Notes: generated from the sequence alone by a model not told the origin. Positions 17,666 through 28,307 are shown, counted from the first letter of the stretch. The stretch is 49,971 nt of DNA from Gallionella sp. (GCA_028687335.1 JAQUAI010000005.1:1-49971); one strand, 5' to 3'. Program-made: numbers and translations.

Positions 17666-19318
17666 ATGTTAAGCAATATGACGATTAAGGCGAGATTGAT
17701 TCTGCTCCTGAGCACCATCATGGTTATCGGGGCGGGTGTGGTGGTTGCTGCCTACATCGGTTTTTCCAACTTACAGTCCGCCACTCAGGATATTGCCGAG
17801 CGACGCATTTTGTTGATTCGTACCGTTAACCGCATTATGTACACGCTGCAAGCCAACAAGGTCGAGGTGATGGCTGCATTGCAGCACGATCCTAGTGGTG
17901 CGGTGGCGCTGCTGCACGATCATCCGGTAAGCAAACATTTCGATGTAATCGCTGCCAATAAAAGCAAGCTTGACGAGTATTTCGTCGCAATGGAAAAAGA
18001 CACTCATAGCGTGGAAGGTAAAAAGCTGGTTTCTGAATTCAAAGGGCTAAGAGACACCTACGTCAGTGAAGGATTGATGCCAACCGTCGAATTGCTCAAG
18101 GCGGGCAGTTACGAAGAAGCGGATCGGGTGTTATTGACTAAGCTCAATCCGCTATTAGTTGCTGTGACCGACAAAGGCCGCATGATTGCCGAACACGAAG
18201 ACGAGGGATCTAAAGCCGCATTCAAGGATGCAATGGATGGCGCGAAAACCTCTGAAATTATTTTACTGATAGGCATGTTGCTATGTGCTGTTGTCGGCGG
18301 GGGAATGGGTTATTCGGTGATTTCCGGTATTTCCCGTTCTACTGGTGAGATGCGTGCGGTGATGACTAGCACCGCCGCTGATGGAGACTTGACCCGTAGC
18401 GTCAGAGTCAGCGGTAAAGATGAAATTGCTCATGCGGCAGCAGCTTTTAATACCTTGATGAGCAACATTCGTGAATCCATCACGCAAGTTCATCGCGGTG
18501 CGGCAGATGTGCTGACGACTGCGACTCAGTTGGCCACAGCTTCGGCGCAGATTACACAAGGGTCGCAAACCCAAAGCGAGGCGGCAGCCTCGACTGCGGC
18601 AGCAATCGAAGAAATTACTGTCAGCATTAACTCGGTTGCGGCGAATACCGAGGATGTGCGCAAACTCTCCGAGCAAAGTTTAGTACAGGCCACACAAGGC
18701 AACGAAAGTGTCACTGTAATGATGGCTGAAATCGACAAGGTGCAATCGGCAGTTAATCAAATTGCCACATCGGTGAAAGAGTTTGTCGATAGCACGCGCG
18801 CTATTGCCAGCATGACGCAGCAGGTGAAAGATATTGCCGATCAGACCAACTTGCTCGCCCTGAATGCGGCTATTGAAGCAGCTCGCGCAGGTGAACAGGG
18901 GCGCGGTTTTGCCGTGGTGGCAGACGAAGTACGCAAGCTGGCGGAGAAGTCCGCACAGTCTGCCAACGAGATCGATCAGGTTACGAATACGCTGAACAAA
19001 AAATCAGATCACGTCGAGGCGACGGTGCAAGCCGGTTTGCATTCCCTGCAAACTACGCAAGAGCAAGTTGAGCATGTCGCCGAAGTTTTAGCGGGTACCG
19101 GTGATGCTGTCAAACGATCCAGCCATGGTGTGCGCGACATTGCCGCATCGGTCGGAGAGCAAAGTATCGCCAGTACCGAAATTGCTCGCAACGTCGAAAA
19201 AATCGCGCAGATGGCTGAAGAAAATCATGCCGCAGTCGGCTCGAATTCGCAGGACATTATGCATTTGGAGCAAGTCGCCAAGGCTTTGCAGCAGGCCGTG
19301 GGACGGTTCCGCGTGTAA
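17666..19318 (+). CDS. Methyl-accepting chemotaxis protein, four-helix-bundle ligand domain
   Basis: A 550-residue transmembrane receptor with membrane segments at about 10-32 and 195-220. The periplasmic part (about 33-195) is predicted all-helical, in the manner of 4HB_MCP sensors, with no cysteine-histidine heme motif. HAMP and a standard signalling domain follow, with the conserved hairpin near 390-435. The ligand cannot be predicted. The gene starts 19 bases after the preceding receptor, with AAGGAG eight bases before the ATG. Confidence 0.9.
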   Translation: MLSNMTIKARLILLLSTIMVIGAGVVVAAYIGFSNLQSATQDIAERRILLIRTVNRIMYTLQANKVEVMAALQHDPSGAVALLHDHPVSKHFDVIAANKSKLDEYFVAMEKDTHSVEGKKLVSEFKGLRDTYVSEGLMPTVELLKAGSYEEADRVLLTKLNPLLVAVTDKGRMIAEHEDEGSKAAFKDAMDGAKTSEIILLIGMLLCAVVGGGMGYSVISGISRSTGEMRAVMTSTAADGDLTRSVRVSGKDEIAHAAAAFNTLMSNIRESITQVHRGAADVLTTATQLATASAQITQGSQTQSEAAASTAAAIEEITVSINSVAANTEDVRKLSEQSLVQATQGNESVTVMMAEIDKVQSAVNQIATSVKEFVDSTRAIASMTQQVKDIADQTNLLALNAAIEAARAGEQGRGFAVVADEVRKLAEKSAQSANEIDQVTNTLNKKSDHVEATVQAGLHSLQTTQEQVEHVAEVLAGTGDAVKRSSHGVRDIAASVGEQSIASTEIARNVEKIAQMAEENHAAVGSNSQDIMHLEQVAKALQQAVGRFRV

Positions 19319-19363
19319 ATGACGCGAGCCGCATTAGCCTAAAGAAGTTGTCAGGAGAAGGTC

Positions 19364-21451
19364 ATGCAAAACAAGAACGCATATGTGTCGCAAAAGGAAG
19401 TGGTGATGGAGCCCAATACGGTACTTATCACCAAGACCGACACCAAGGGAATTATTACCTATACCAACGAAGCGTTTTGCAAAATCGCTGGTTACTCGCG
19501 CGAAGAATTGATTGGAAAAAGTCACAACATCGTGCGTCACCCAGATATGCCGCCTGCCGCGTTTAAGTGGCTGTGGGACACCCTGAAGTCGGAGCGTCCT
19601 TGGCGCGGTATGGTGAAAAATCGATGCAACAACGGCGATCATTATTGGGTGCGTGCGACAGTTGCGCCGGTGATCGATACGGGCGGAGAAATTGTCGGTT
19701 ATGTCTCGGTACGCAAAACACCAACACGACAGGAAGTGGCAGATGCGGAAACGCTCTATCGTAAGCTGAACCAAACTGGCCACGATGTTGTGTCCAAGTA
19801 TGAAAAATATCAATTCAAAAACTGGCCGTTAACTAACAAGTTGCAATTTTTGATTCAGGGCACGCTGATTGTGTTGCTGACTAGCGCGCAAGTATTCGTC
19901 GAGTCCAATTTGGAAGAGGAAATGCGAGTCAATGCGGAAGCGCGGGGTAACCAAGCTGCCAGTGAAATTATCGACAATCTCAATATGTTGATGGTGACAG
20001 GGCAGATTGGCGAGCCAGGAAACCGCAAGTTGTTGTTACATAAAATTACGGCAAGCGGGCAGGTGAAAAGCGCGCAAGTTTTTAAAAGCAAGGCAGTGAC
20101 GGATGTGTTTAGTGCGGGCTCAGCTGAAGCTCCCCCTGAGATTTCGGATGAGTTTCACAAGCAAGTGGCGCAGTCATCTAAAGCTAGCCTAACCTTCGGC
20201 AAAAGCGAAAGCGGAACCCCGATTTTGCGTGTGGTGACACCTTATCTGGCCAGCAAAGATTTTCACGGCACCGATTGTACTGGCTGCCATCAGGTGGCTG
20301 AGAACACGGTGTTGGGTGTCTCTGATCTGGTGATTGATCTAAAAGCGGATAGCGACCGTATTCACCATATGCAGATGCAGACGGTGATGGGCCAAATTAT
20401 TCTGCATATTTTCCTGTTCTTCTTCATTGGCTACTGCGTTAAACGTTATGTGCGTCAACCGCTAGCTATGGTAGACGCAGAGTTCCGCCATATCATGGAA
20501 GGCAGTCTTGATACTGAGCTGGATATTTCGATTCATGATGAAATGGGTCAGCAGTTGTGCCAAATTCAAGCCATGCAATGCTATTTGCGCACTATCGTCG
20601 ATGAAATTGTTACGCCGGTGGCAAAGATGCAGGAGCAAATTCGGCATGTCGATAGCCAGGTGAACACAGTGGCGAGTAATGCGGTGGTTGAACAGGATCA
20701 TGTTCAGGAGATTGCGGCAACCATGGAGCAATTTAGTCAGTCTATTGCCGAGGTGGCCAATATGGCGGCAGATTCACTGGCTGATGCACGCAAAACCATG
20801 GCAATTGTTGCAACCAATAATCAACGCATGGAAGCTACCGTTACGACAACCGGCAAGGTGGCCGCAACGGTGCAATCATCAAGTAAAACGATTGCCGATT
20901 TGGGCAGTTCTATCGAGCGTATTGGTGCGATTGCCAATACCATCAAAGAAATTGCCGATCAGACCAATCTATTGGCGTTGAATGCCGCCATCGAAGCGGC
21001 ACGCGCCGGTGAACAGGGGCGCGGTTTTGCAGTGGTTGCTGATGAGGTACGTAAGTTGGCTGAACGTACTGCCACCAGTACCAAGGACATCGCCAATACC
21101 ATCGGGGAAATTACCGCAATATCCAATGCGGCTGTGCAATCGATGCAGGGGGCGGTGCAGGAAGTGGATGTCAGCATTGCTTCGATCCGCCAAAACGGTG
21201 AAGGCCTGCGCCAAATTGTCAGTGCGACTGAAAGCATGACGCAACGCATTGAGCATATCGCCAGTGCTGCCAAAGAGCAGTCGGTGGCCGGTGAAAATGT
21301 GGCCAATAGTTTGGAGCGGATAACCGGGCTAGTGGACAACAATTCGTTGGCGGTCAAGCAGGCCAAAGATCAAACGGACAATCTGATGTTGTCGGCAAAT
21401 GATTTGAGTAAAGCGGGTTATCCGCTTACCAAATGTGCAATGAAAAAATGA
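19364..21451 (+). CDS. Chemoreceptor with Aer-like PAS domain and periplasmic c-type heme domain
   Basis: A 695-residue receptor that combines a cytoplasmic and a periplasmic sensor. Residues about 12-125 are a PAS domain very like that of E. coli Aer ([20 protein letters not shown]), which in Aer binds FAD. A membrane segment lies at about 152-172. A periplasmic domain (about 175-340) is homologous to that of the first receptor of this operon and carries C305-x-x-C308-H309. A second membrane segment (341-362), a linker and the signalling domain with its tip near 527-567 follow. Likely role: energy or redox taxis using both flavin and heme, which is inference. TCAGGAGA precedes the start. Confidence 0.9.
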   Translation: MQNKNAYVSQKEVVMEPNTVLITKTDTKGIITYTNEAFCKIAGYSREELIGKSHNIVRHPDMPPAAFKWLWDTLKSERPWRGMVKNRCNNGDHYWVRATVAPVIDTGGEIVGYVSVRKTPTRQEVADAETLYRKLNQTGHDVVSKYEKYQFKNWPLTNKLQFLIQGTLIVLLTSAQVFVESNLEEEMRVNAEARGNQAASEIIDNLNMLMVTGQIGEPGNRKLLLHKITASGQVKSAQVFKSKAVTDVFSAGSAEAPPEISDEFHKQVAQSSKASLTFGKSESGTPILRVVTPYLASKDFHGTDCTGCHQVAENTVLGVSDLVIDLKADSDRIHHMQMQTVMGQIILHIFLFFFIGYCVKRYVRQPLAMVDAEFRHIMEGSLDTELDISIHDEMGQQLCQIQAMQCYLRTIVDEIVTPVAKMQEQIRHVDSQVNTVASNAVVEQDHVQEIAATMEQFSQSIAEVANMAADSLADARKTMAIVATNNQRMEATVTTTGKVAATVQSSSKTIADLGSSIERIGAIANTIKEIADQTNLLALNAAIEAARAGEQGRGFAVVADEVRKLAERTATSTKDIANTIGEITAISNAAVQSMQGAVQEVDVSIASIRQNGEGLRQIVSATESMTQRIEHIASAAKEQSVAGENVANSLERITGLVDNNSLAVKQAKDQTDNLMLSANDLSKAGYPLTKCAMKK

Positions 21452-21489
21452 TATTGGCGAGTCTGACGAGAGAGAGAGGGAGCTGAGAT

Positions 21490-23133
21490 ATGCAAAACAA
21501 ACACGCTTATGTCTCACAAAAAGAGGTGCCGTTTCCTCCGGGAGAGGTGTTGATCTCTAAGACTGACCTTAAGGGCTTCATCACTTATTGCAACGAGGGA
21601 TTCATCGCTATCTCTGGATATTCCCGCGAAGAATTATTGGGTAAGAACCACAATATCGTGCGTCATCCAGACATGCCTGCCAATGCCTTCAAGTGGCTGT
21701 GGGATGACTTGCACCAAGGGAAACCTTGGCGAGGTACGGTGAAGAACCTTGCCAAGAATGGAGATCACTATTGGGTGCGTGCTACGGTCTCGCCGATATT
21801 CGAAGATGGTCAAGTCACCGGCTACGTCTCCATGCGCAGGGCGCCTACGCGCGAGCAGATACGGCAGGCTGAAGCGGTCTATCGAGAAAAGAATCAGAGC
21901 GATACCCCATTTGTATCGCCGTATGAGCATCTCAAATTTAAGAACTGGTCGTTGAGATACAAGTTGCAACTTGTCATACAAAGTGCGCTGTTGGTCGTGT
22001 TGGGGCTAGGTCAGTGGTTCATTTCCATGCGCCTCAATACGGATGTCGAGACGGAACTGGAATTGGTCGCTGGGCAATTCGCACTCCATACATTCCTGTA
22101 TGTCTTCATTGGCTATTGCATGTCACATTTTGTGCGCAATCCATTGAATGCCGCGAAGCATGAGATCCGCTCTGTACTGCAAGGGAATTTCGATAGTGAG
22201 ATGGATATCAGTGTGGGGGATGAGGTGGGCGAGATGTGTCGCGAGATAACCAACATGCAAACCTATTTGCGCATGATGGTGGATGACATCGCGGCATCAG
22301 GACGTTCTATCCGTCAACAGATCCGAGTGTTGGAACAGCGCGTCACCGAGATGACTGACAATACCTTGGTTGAGCAGGAGCAAATAAAAAGTATCGCTGC
22401 TTCAATGAAACAATTCAGCCAATCTGTGGATGAGGTTTCAAGTATGGCCGCTGAATCTCTGAGTGACACTCAGCGTATGCAAGGCATCGTAGATACAAAT
22501 GATCGCAACATGAATCTAAGTAGCCAAGCAGCCGGAAAAGTGTCCGATACGGTCAGCAGCTCAAGTCAGACCATTCAAGAGCTCGGATTGTCCATCCAAA
22601 AAATCGGCATCATCGCTAACACCATCAAAGAGATCGCAGATCAGACCAATCTGCTCGCGCTGAATGCGGCCATCGAGGCGGCACGTGCAGGGGAGCAGGG
22701 ACGTGGTTTTGCAGTCGTCGCAGATGAAGTGCGTAAATTGGCCGAACGTACGGGCAGTAGTACCAAGGATATTGCTCAGACCATCACGGAGATCAATGCC
22801 ACTTCTAATGCGGCGGTGGAATCGATGCAAGGTGTCGTAGGTGAAGTGGAGACGAGTATCAGTCTGATCAATCTCAACGGCGAAGGATTGCGCGAGGTCA
22901 AAACGGCTTCGCAAGCGGTAGCTGGTAGGGTGGATCACATCGCGTTGGCATCAAAAGAGCAATCTGAAGCAGGGCGGGTGGTCACGCAGAATCTTGAACG
23001 CATCACCATGTTGGTGGATAGCAATACTAACTCTGTCATGACAGCAAAGACGGCTACTCAAGCTTTGACCATATCTGCCGATGAATTGAGCAGGGCAGGA
23101 TATCCGCTGACGAAATGCGCAATACCTAAATGA
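21490..23133 (+). CDS. Aer-like PAS chemoreceptor lacking the periplasmic domain
   Basis: A 547-residue paralogue of the preceding receptor. The PAS domain (about 10-125), the linker before the first membrane segment (about 155-177), the second membrane segment (about 195-215) and the signalling domain (tip near 377-419) all align with it, but the periplasmic heme domain of about 165 residues has been replaced by a loop of fewer than 20 residues. The architecture is thereby that of classical Aer: a cytoplasmic PAS and a membrane hairpin. Likely an aerotaxis or energy-taxis receptor. The start is preceded by AGAGGGAG. Confidence 0.88.
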   Translation: MQNKHAYVSQKEVPFPPGEVLISKTDLKGFITYCNEGFIAISGYSREELLGKNHNIVRHPDMPANAFKWLWDDLHQGKPWRGTVKNLAKNGDHYWVRATVSPIFEDGQVTGYVSMRRAPTREQIRQAEAVYREKNQSDTPFVSPYEHLKFKNWSLRYKLQLVIQSALLVVLGLGQWFISMRLNTDVETELELVAGQFALHTFLYVFIGYCMSHFVRNPLNAAKHEIRSVLQGNFDSEMDISVGDEVGEMCREITNMQTYLRMMVDDIAASGRSIRQQIRVLEQRVTEMTDNTLVEQEQIKSIAASMKQFSQSVDEVSSMAAESLSDTQRMQGIVDTNDRNMNLSSQAAGKVSDTVSSSSQTIQELGLSIQKIGIIANTIKEIADQTNLLALNAAIEAARAGEQGRGFAVVADEVRKLAERTGSSTKDIAQTITEINATSNAAVESMQGVVGEVETSISLINLNGEGLREVKTASQAVAGRVDHIALASKEQSEAGRVVTQNLERITMLVDSNTNSVMTAKTATQALTISADELSRAGYPLTKCAIPK

Positions 23134-23177
23134 TGTGAGATCAGCGATTCAGAGGAATGGAATATTAGGAGAAAAAA

Positions 23178-24125
23178 ATGTCTGACCTGTTAAGAAATAT
23201 TGATGCCAGAACCAAACTGGCGGGCACCAACAAGCTGGAGATTCTGATGTTCTCGCTGGGCAAAGATTTGCGCACTGGGCGAGAGGAAACTTTCGGCATT
23301 AACGTGTTCAAGGTGCGCGAAGTGATGCGCATTCCCGAGATCACGCGTGCGCCGGAAATGCCCGCAGCGGTGGAAGGTATGGTCAGCTTACGCGGTGCAT
23401 TGGTGCCGGTAATCGACTTGGCCAAGTACATCGGAATTGAGCCGGAGTTTAAGCCTGACATCATGATCGTCACCGAATATAACGGCCATACCCAAGGCTT
23501 TTTGGTTCGCTCGGTGGATAATATTTTGCGTCTTGACTGGTCGTCGATGCGTGTCCCGCCGGCGATGCTTGCCGCCGAAATGGGCGGGTTGGTTACTGCC
23601 ATTACCGAACTGAAAGACAAACGTCTGGTAATGATGATGGATGTGGAAAAAGTGCTCTCCGAGACGGGGCACTTTGGCACCGACGAGATGATTTTCAATG
23701 CGGTTCGTCCGCTGGGGAAAGATAACCGTACGGTATTTTTCGCGGATGACTCTTCTGTGGCAAGGCACCAAATTGCTCGCACACTGGAGGCGATGGGGGT
23801 CAAGCATATCTCTGCAATTAACGGTCGGCAGGCTTGGCTGGAACTATCGAAAATAGCTGATTTCGCAGATTCTAGCGATAGGCCGCTGAGAGAATTCTTG
23901 CAGGTGATTTTGACCGATGTCGAAATGCCCGAAATGGACGGATATATGCTCACTCGCAAGATTAAAGCGGACAAGCGCTTCAACGGCATTCCCGTGTTGA
24001 TGCACTCATCCTTGTCAAATAGCCAAAACGAGCAATTGGGGCGCTCCGTTGGTGTGGATGAATATGTTCCCAAATTTGAACCTCAAAAACTGTCGCAGAC
24101 ACTGGCGCGACTGCTGGCGAATTAA
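23178..24125 (+). CDS. cheV: Chemotaxis coupling/receiver protein CheV (first copy)
   Basis: CheV couples receptors to CheA through a CheW-like domain and carries a receiver domain that accepts phosphate from CheA. In this 315-residue protein the CheW domain covers about 10-165 (FGINVFKVREVMR, GMVSLRGALVPVIDL) and the receiver about 185-312, with the acidic pocket in FADDSS, the phosphorylated aspartate D247 in LTDVEMPEMDGY and the lysine in YVPKF. AGGAGA precedes the ATG. A second cheV follows after 39 bases. No cheW gene is in the window. Confidence 0.93.
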   Translation: MSDLLRNIDARTKLAGTNKLEILMFSLGKDLRTGREETFGINVFKVREVMRIPEITRAPEMPAAVEGMVSLRGALVPVIDLAKYIGIEPEFKPDIMIVTEYNGHTQGFLVRSVDNILRLDWSSMRVPPAMLAAEMGGLVTAITELKDKRLVMMMDVEKVLSETGHFGTDEMIFNAVRPLGKDNRTVFFADDSSVARHQIARTLEAMGVKHISAINGRQAWLELSKIADFADSSDRPLREFLQVILTDVEMPEMDGYMLTRKIKADKRFNGIPVLMHSSLSNSQNEQLGRSVGVDEYVPKFEPQKLSQTLARLLAN

Positions 24126-24164
24126 TACCCGGAAGACCGGACCGCTGAATATTAGGAGAAAAAA

Positions 24165-25109
24165 ATGGCTTACGAAGAACCTACACAATTCGGACATGAC
24201 GGGCTCCTCGATCATGTTGATGCGCGCACCAATCTGGCCGGTTCCAACAAGATGGAAATCCTGTTGTTCAATCTGGGCAGTGATGAAAAGTTCGGCATCA
24301 ATGTGTTCAAGGTGAAGGAGGTCTGCGCGGCAGGAAAAATCACCCGCACACCGAATATGCCCGAGGGCGTGGACGGTATCGTCAGCTTGCGCGGGCACGT
24401 CATGCCAGTCGTGAATCTGGCTAGCTTTATGCGCATTGACGATCCCGAGCAGCACCAGACCATGATGGTGGCTGAATACAATCAGCACATCCTCGGTTTT
24501 CTGGTGAAGGAGGTCGACAGAATCATTCGGGTTGATTGGGATAAAGTCCGCGCCACCGAAGGCATGTTGTCTGACAAGGCCGCGCTTATCACTGCAATTA
24601 CTGAGATGGACGACGGCTCTTTGATTTCAATTCTGGACGTCGAGCAAATTCTTTCCAATGCATTTGGCGAAGCCATCGTGGGTAATGTTGAGCGTATTGA
24701 ATCCGCACATGACCTGTGCGTATTTTTTGCCGACGACTCCATGGTTGCGCGCCGCAAAATTGCCGAAGTGCTCGATAAGATGGGCGTTAAACACATCAGT
24801 ACCAACAATGGTCACGAAGCATGGGAACGACTCAAGTCAATGGCTGATAGCGCGCACGGCAACGGCGGCAGTTTGCGCGACCAGTTTCAGGTGATTCTGA
24901 CCGATGCGGAAATGCCCGAGATGGACGGCTATGTGCTGACCCAGCACATTAAGTCGGATCATCGTTTCGATGGTATTCCAGTGGTGATGCACTCGTCTCT
25001 TTCGTCGGATGCAAACCGAGCCATGGGCAAGCGGGTAGGGGTTGATTACTACGTGCCGAAATTTGACTCGATGATTTTATCGACAACGCTGAGACCGTTG
25101 CTTACTTAA
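24165..25109 (+). CDS. cheV: Chemotaxis coupling/receiver protein CheV (second copy)
   Basis: A tandem paralogue of the preceding gene, 314 residues, with the same CheW-receiver order. The CheW part (about 15-170) has FGINVFKVKEVC and GIVSLRGHVMPVVNL; the receiver has FADDSM, D247 in LTDAEMPEMDGY and YVPKF. The two CheV proteins differ enough in the CheW part to serve different receptor groups, which is inference. The leader repeats the ATTAGGAGAAAAAA ribosome-site context of the first copy. A nested hairpin lies between this gene and cheY. Confidence 0.93.
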   Translation: MAYEEPTQFGHDGLLDHVDARTNLAGSNKMEILLFNLGSDEKFGINVFKVKEVCAAGKITRTPNMPEGVDGIVSLRGHVMPVVNLASFMRIDDPEQHQTMMVAEYNQHILGFLVKEVDRIIRVDWDKVRATEGMLSDKAALITAITEMDDGSLISILDVEQILSNAFGEAIVGNVERIESAHDLCVFFADDSMVARRKIAEVLDKMGVKHISTNNGHEAWERLKSMADSAHGNGGSLRDQFQVILTDAEMPEMDGYVLTQHIKSDHRFDGIPVVMHSSLSSDANRAMGKRVGVDYYVPKFDSMILSTTLRPLLT

Positions 25110-25115
25110 GGAATG

Positions 25116-25166
25116 AGGACTGGGGCTTGAGGGGCAACCCCCCGTTTTTTCTGGCTCCCCAGTCCT
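25116..25166 (+). terminator. Nested hairpin with T-run between cheV and cheY (possible attenuator)
   Basis: An outer stem of ten perfect pairs joins AGGACTGGGG (25116-25125) to CCCCAGTCCT (25157-25166). Inside it GGGG (25131-25134) and CCCC close a small hairpin that is followed by CCGTTTTTT, which looks like an intrinsic terminator. Outer and inner structures need not exclude each other, but the T-run lies within the outer loop. It may lower transcription of cheYZA relative to the receptors and cheV genes. Confidence 0.55.
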
Positions 25167-25181
25167 GACAAGGAGATTGAA

Positions 25182-25580
25182 ATGGGTATCGAAAATACAA
25201 AATTTCTGGTGGTGGATGATTTCTCTACGATGCGGCGCATCGTGCGCAATCTGCTAAAAGAGCTGGGATTTACCAATGTGCAGGAAGCCGAGGACGGCGT
25301 GGATGCCTTGAGCAAGTTGCGAGCGGATAAGTTCGACTTTGTTGTCTCCGACTGGAATATGCCGAATATGACCGGCATTGAGTTGCTGCGGGCGATCCGC
25401 GCTGATGCGACATTGAAGCACTTGCCGGTATTGATGGTGACGGCTGAGGCCAAAAAAGAAAACATCATTGAAGCAGCGCAAGCGGGGGCTTCCGGTTATG
25501 TGGTTAAGCCTTTTACAGCAGCAACTCTGGACGAGAAGCTGAAGAAAATTTTTGCGGCATTTCCGCAGTTGAATAAGTGA
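25182..25580 (+). CDS. cheY: Chemotaxis response regulator CheY
   Basis: CheY-phosphate binds the flagellar switch and changes rotation. This single-domain receiver has 132 residues, the acidic pair D12 and D13, the phosphoacceptor D57 in [12 protein letters not shown], a threonine in MVTAEA and the lysine K109 in VVKPF, so all catalytic residues are present. AAGGAG precedes the ATG by nine bases. The cheZ gene follows after seven bases. Confidence 0.96.
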   Translation: MGIENTKFLVVDDFSTMRRIVRNLLKELGFTNVQEAEDGVDALSKLRADKFDFVVSDWNMPNMTGIELLRAIRADATLKHLPVLMVTAEAKKENIIEAAQAGASGYVVKPFTAATLDEKLKKIFAAFPQLNK

Positions 25581-25587
25581 GGAAATC

Positions 25588-26313
25588 ATGGCTACCAATA
25601 CTCAAGATTCCGATGATCTCGAAGCGCTGTTTGACAGCATCGTCGCGGCCAATGTTGCCGATGAGAGTCCTAAACCGGCAGTGGCGCTGAATGCGGCAAA
25701 CGAGGAACACGCAGGCAAGGTTATCAATCAAATCGGCCAGATGGCGCGCACGCTGCACGATACTTTGCGCGAGCTGGGGCTAAACAAGGAAATCGAAAAA
25801 GCGGCTTCCAGCATTCCCGATGCGCGTGATCGCTTGAACTACGTCGCAACACTGACGCAGCAGGCCGCTGAGCGTGTGCTCAATGCGACAGATGCCGCAC
25901 AGCCGATACAGGAAAAGCTGGAAATCGAAGCGCACCGCCTGTCGCACCAATGGGAACTGTTGTTCCAGAAAAAGCTGGATGTAAATCAGTTCCGTGATTT
26001 GGTGACACAAACGCATGCTTATCTGTACGAAGTGCCGAAGCAAACCAAAGCCACCAACGCCTATTTGCTCGACATCATGATGGCGCAGGATTTTCAGGAT
26101 TTGACCGGCCAAGTCATCAAGAAAATTATCGAGGTGACACAGCATATGGAGCAGCAGTTGCTGTCGATGCTGCTGGAAAATGCACCGCCTACCGTAAAAG
26201 CCGAGTTTGAAACTGGTTTACTCAACGGCCCAGTGGTGAATGCAAAGGGACGTACGGATGTGGTGACTAATCAGGATCAGGTAGATGATCTGCTGGAAAG
26301 CTTGGGCTTTTAA
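25588..26313 (+). CDS. cheZ: CheY-phosphate phosphatase CheZ
   Basis: CheZ speeds up dephosphorylation of CheY. The 241-residue, mostly helical protein has the active-site segment MMAQDFQDLTGQVIKKII (about 168-185), with the catalytic glutamine in QDFQDLTGQ, and ends QVDDLLESLGF, the conserved C-terminal helix that binds CheY. It lies seven bases after cheY, with GAGG before the ATG. Presence of CheZ fits a flagellar pathway of the gamma/beta-proteobacterial type. Confidence 0.95.
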   Translation: MATNTQDSDDLEALFDSIVAANVADESPKPAVALNAANEEHAGKVINQIGQMARTLHDTLRELGLNKEIEKAASSIPDARDRLNYVATLTQQAAERVLNATDAAQPIQEKLEIEAHRLSHQWELLFQKKLDVNQFRDLVTQTHAYLYEVPKQTKATNAYLLDIMMAQDFQDLTGQVIKKIIEVTQHMEQQLLSMLLENAPPTVKAEFETGLLNGPVVNAKGRTDVVTNQDQVDDLLESLGF

Positions 26314-26393
26314 AACGAAAAGCGTTATTGCGGCGAGAAGATTTAATCCATCCCTCTTTACGCTTCTCCCTTCCCTAATCAGGAGATGAAAAA

Positions 26394-28220
26394 ATGAATG
26401 ACTTTGCCGGAATGGAAGAACTGTTGAGCGACTTTCTGCTGGAAGCATCGGACATGCTATCCGAGGTGGATAGCAAGCTGATGGTGCTGGAAAAAAATCC
26501 CCAGGACAGCAATTTGCTGAACGAAATTTTCCGGGGCTTTCACACCATCAAAGGCGGGGCGGGATTTTTGAATGCGACCGAGTTGGTTACGCTGTGTCAT
26601 TTGACGGAAAATCTATTCGACAAACTGCGCAACAAAGAACTGTCGCTGGATGCTGAGTTGATGGACGTGATTTTTGCCGCTACCGCCGAGGTCAAAGAGA
26701 TGTTCGGTGCCTTGCGCAATAATCAGCAGCCAGGAGCGGCACCGGCAGACATCATCAGCGCGCTGCAAGCCGCGTTGGAAGGTAAAAAAGTTGCCAAGCC
26801 CGCTGCGCCCGCAGCGGCACCATCAATCCCCGCCGCGTTGGAAAATGTCGATTGGGACGGTCTATACAAATCGCTCACTGGTGGTGATATTGCCGATCAG
26901 GTTGGGGTAACGCGCGACCCGGAAAAAATTGCGGCAGCGGTAAGCGAGGAAGAGTCAACCAAGAAAGCATTTGGTCGCCGGACTACTGATGTACCGGGAG
27001 CTACGGTTGGTCGTCGTACTGGTGATGTGCCCGGTACCGAGGCAAAAGAAACGACTATCCGTGTTGATACCGTGCGTCTCGATCAGGTGCTAAATCTTTC
27101 CGGCGAAATCGGGTTGACCAAAAATCGTCTGACTCACTTGCGCTCGGATATTTTGCAGGGGCGCAGCGATCCCGGCATTTTGAGCGAGCTGGATCAATCG
27201 GTCACGCAGCTCGATATGCTGGTGGTGAATTTGCAAAATGCGGTGATGAAAACGCGCATGCAGCCGATAGGTCGACTATTCAATAAATATCCGCGCTTGG
27301 CACGCGATCTGGCACGCTCGCTCAACAAGGATGTCGAATTGGTACTCTCCGGCGAAGAGACCGAAATGGACAAAACTATGATCGAAGACCTGAACGATCC
27401 GCTGGTTCACTTAGTGCGTAATGCGGTTGATCACGGCGTGGAAACGGTCGAGGCGCGTGTCGCCGCAGGTAAGCCGGAAAAAAGTCAGGTGTTGCTCAGC
27501 GCACGTCAGGAAGGCGATCACATTCTCATCACGATTGATGACGACGGACGCGGGATGCGCCCCGAAACTATCCGTAATAAGGCGATTGAGAAGGGGCTTA
27601 TCACCAACGAAATGGCCAATACACTGGATGAAAACCAGTGCCTTGAACTGATCTTCCTGCCCGGTTTTTCTACCAAGGATGAAATCTCCAGTGTGTCCGG
27701 TCGCGGGGTTGGCATGGATGTGGTGAAAACCAATATTCAAAAACTCAACGGCACAATTCGTATCGATTCCGAGCCGGGCAAAGGTTCGTCATTTGCCATC
27801 TCGCTACCGCTGACGCTGGCGATTCTGCCAGTGCTAGTACTGCGTTTGGGTGAGCAGTCGTTTGCCGTGCCTTTATCAATGGTGCGTGAAATCTTGCCGG
27901 TGACCGCGACAGATTTGCAGCAGGTCTCTGGCAAAGCCACCATGGTGGTGCGCGGCGAAGTGTTGCCGGTGTTGCCATTGGCACAGCTTATCGGTTGGGA
28001 ACTCAGCCCGAATTCGGAAGTGGGCGTGCTGATGCAATTTGGCAATAACAGCTTTATTTTGACGGCAGACGGTTTCGTCGGTCACGAAGATGTGGTCATC
28101 AAGTCGCTCGATACCTTCCGCCCCAAAGGCGTTGCGGGTGTCACCATGTCGAGCGAGGGAGATATTGTGCTGATTCTGGATATCAAGGAGTTGCTCAGCG
28201 ACGTGCGCGGACATGGATGA
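26394..28220 (+). CDS. cheA: Chemotaxis histidine kinase CheA (no recognisable P2 domain)
   Basis: CheA phosphorylates itself under receptor control and passes phosphate to CheY, CheV and possibly CheB. The 608 residues contain the Hpt domain (about 1-110) with H50 in FHTIKGGAGFL, a linker, the dimerisation domain P3 (about 222-290), the HATPase domain (about 290-470; LVRNAVDHGVE, DDDGRGM, GRGVGMDVV) and a C-terminal CheW-like P5 domain (about 475-605). The 110-220 region is alanine-rich and contains a repeated GRRT-x-DVPG unit, and I see no P2 CheY-binding domain in it. AGGAGATG precedes the start. Confidence 0.93.
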   Translation: MNDFAGMEELLSDFLLEASDMLSEVDSKLMVLEKNPQDSNLLNEIFRGFHTIKGGAGFLNATELVTLCHLTENLFDKLRNKELSLDAELMDVIFAATAEVKEMFGALRNNQQPGAAPADIISALQAALEGKKVAKPAAPAAAPSIPAALENVDWDGLYKSLTGGDIADQVGVTRDPEKIAAAVSEEESTKKAFGRRTTDVPGATVGRRTGDVPGTEAKETTIRVDTVRLDQVLNLSGEIGLTKNRLTHLRSDILQGRSDPGILSELDQSVTQLDMLVVNLQNAVMKTRMQPIGRLFNKYPRLARDLARSLNKDVELVLSGEETEMDKTMIEDLNDPLVHLVRNAVDHGVETVEARVAAGKPEKSQVLLSARQEGDHILITIDDDGRGMRPETIRNKAIEKGLITNEMANTLDENQCLELIFLPGFSTKDEISSVSGRGVGMDVVKTNIQKLNGTIRIDSEPGKGSSFAISLPLTLAILPVLVLRLGEQSFAVPLSMVREILPVTATDLQQVSGKATMVVRGEVLPVLPLAQLIGWELSPNSEVGVLMQFGNNSFILTADGFVGHEDVVIKSLDTFRPKGVAGVTMSSEGDIVLILDIKELLSDVRGHG

Positions 28221-28307
28221 GGTAAGAAGTCACCGCATGATTTAGTCGTGCGGGAGCCCGCTTGATCGGGTAATAAAATAATTACAGGCATCAACAGGAG
28301 AAGAGTC

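Noticed and set aside
23165..24073. Minus-strand open frame (302 codons) opposite the first cheV
   Set aside because: The plus strand encodes an intact CheV with all motifs; the antisense product is serine-rich and matches nothing I recognise.
26970..27040. Direct repeat in cheA as a CRISPR or mobile signature
   Set aside because: It is a two-copy in-frame protein repeat (GRRT-x-DVPG) within a linker, with no spacers or terminal repeats.
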